Below: more notes on this DNA, generated by a model
Told to the model about the DNA's origin: nothing
Database searches by the model: none
Seen by the model: only the letters and a program-made list of their open reading frames with translations
DNA letters: not shown here
Numbering within the stretch: the first letter of the stretch is position 1
From: Verrucomicrobiia bacterium
Lineage (GTDB): Bacteria > Omnitrophota > Omnitrophia > Omnitrophales > Aquincolibacteriaceae
DNA length: 32,659 bases
Direction: 5' to 3'
Assembly: GCA_035495615.1 (NCBI GenBank)
Contig: DATJFP010000049.1
Span: forward strand, 1 to 32,659

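Overview
The window is high-GC, gene-dense bacterial DNA and falls into two parts. The left 6.8 kb holds ordinary-sized genes: the dnaX-recR housekeeping pair on +, a gnd-like dehydrogenase behind a cyclase-family hydrolase on -, and a divergent locus that looks like an extracytoplasmic stress regulon. The right 25.3 kb is one uninterrupted + strand reading frame that starts at 7314 and is still open at the window edge, at least 8,448 codons. No rRNA, tRNA, CRISPR array or insertion sequence was seen. Giant genes of this kind are known from Omnitrophota and some other environmental bacteria. Omnitrophota is my best guess for the source, as an inference from gene style only, with no marker gene to prove it.

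Left part. dnaX (5' end probably cut by the window) carries a run of nine A at 1217-1225 with a -1 frame stop 14 nt later, the layout used elsewhere to make the short gamma subunit. recR follows after 1 nt. A cyclase and a 6-phosphogluconate dehydrogenase run the other way. The 4.07-6.82 kb locus has a secreted three-EF-hand protein on - and, divergently, a secreted charged protein, an ECF-type sigma factor and a one-TM putative anti-sigma factor on +. The two divergent transcripts have matching promoter-like sequences (TTAAACC, 15 nt, CGTCTTA or CGTCTAA), and the two secreted proteins share an L(E/D)xHP motif. I infer a self-regulated envelope-sensing regulon.

Right part. The giant protein begins with a signal or anchor segment. 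It then has a DAH-motif domain of uncertain family, two long modules without recognised homologues that contain hydrophobic membrane-like segments, and then a string of central-carbon enzymes: phosphoglycerate kinase, GAPDH, a second GAPDH-like domain without the catalytic Cys, two tandem LacD-type class I aldolases, a cupin-type glucose-6-phosphate isomerase, a helical repeat region, a GlpX-type fructose-1,6-bisphosphatase and triosephosphate isomerase. A region with an HEAIE motif follows. Together these cover every step from 3-phosphoglycerate to glucose-6-phosphate, the upper gluconeogenic route, in one polypeptide. Several domains have altered active sites, so some may be structural or regulatory rather than catalytic.

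Module boundaries in the giant protein are marked by short ELR tripeptide motifs, usually paired 14-20 residues apart. At the DNA level two of these pairs are double stem-loops of fixed geometry, and an almost identical double stem-loop lies in the 3' end of the gene just before the sigma factor. This points to a dispersed palindromic repeat family that enters coding sequence in frame. Whether the ELR boxes are also processing sites for a polyprotein is untested.
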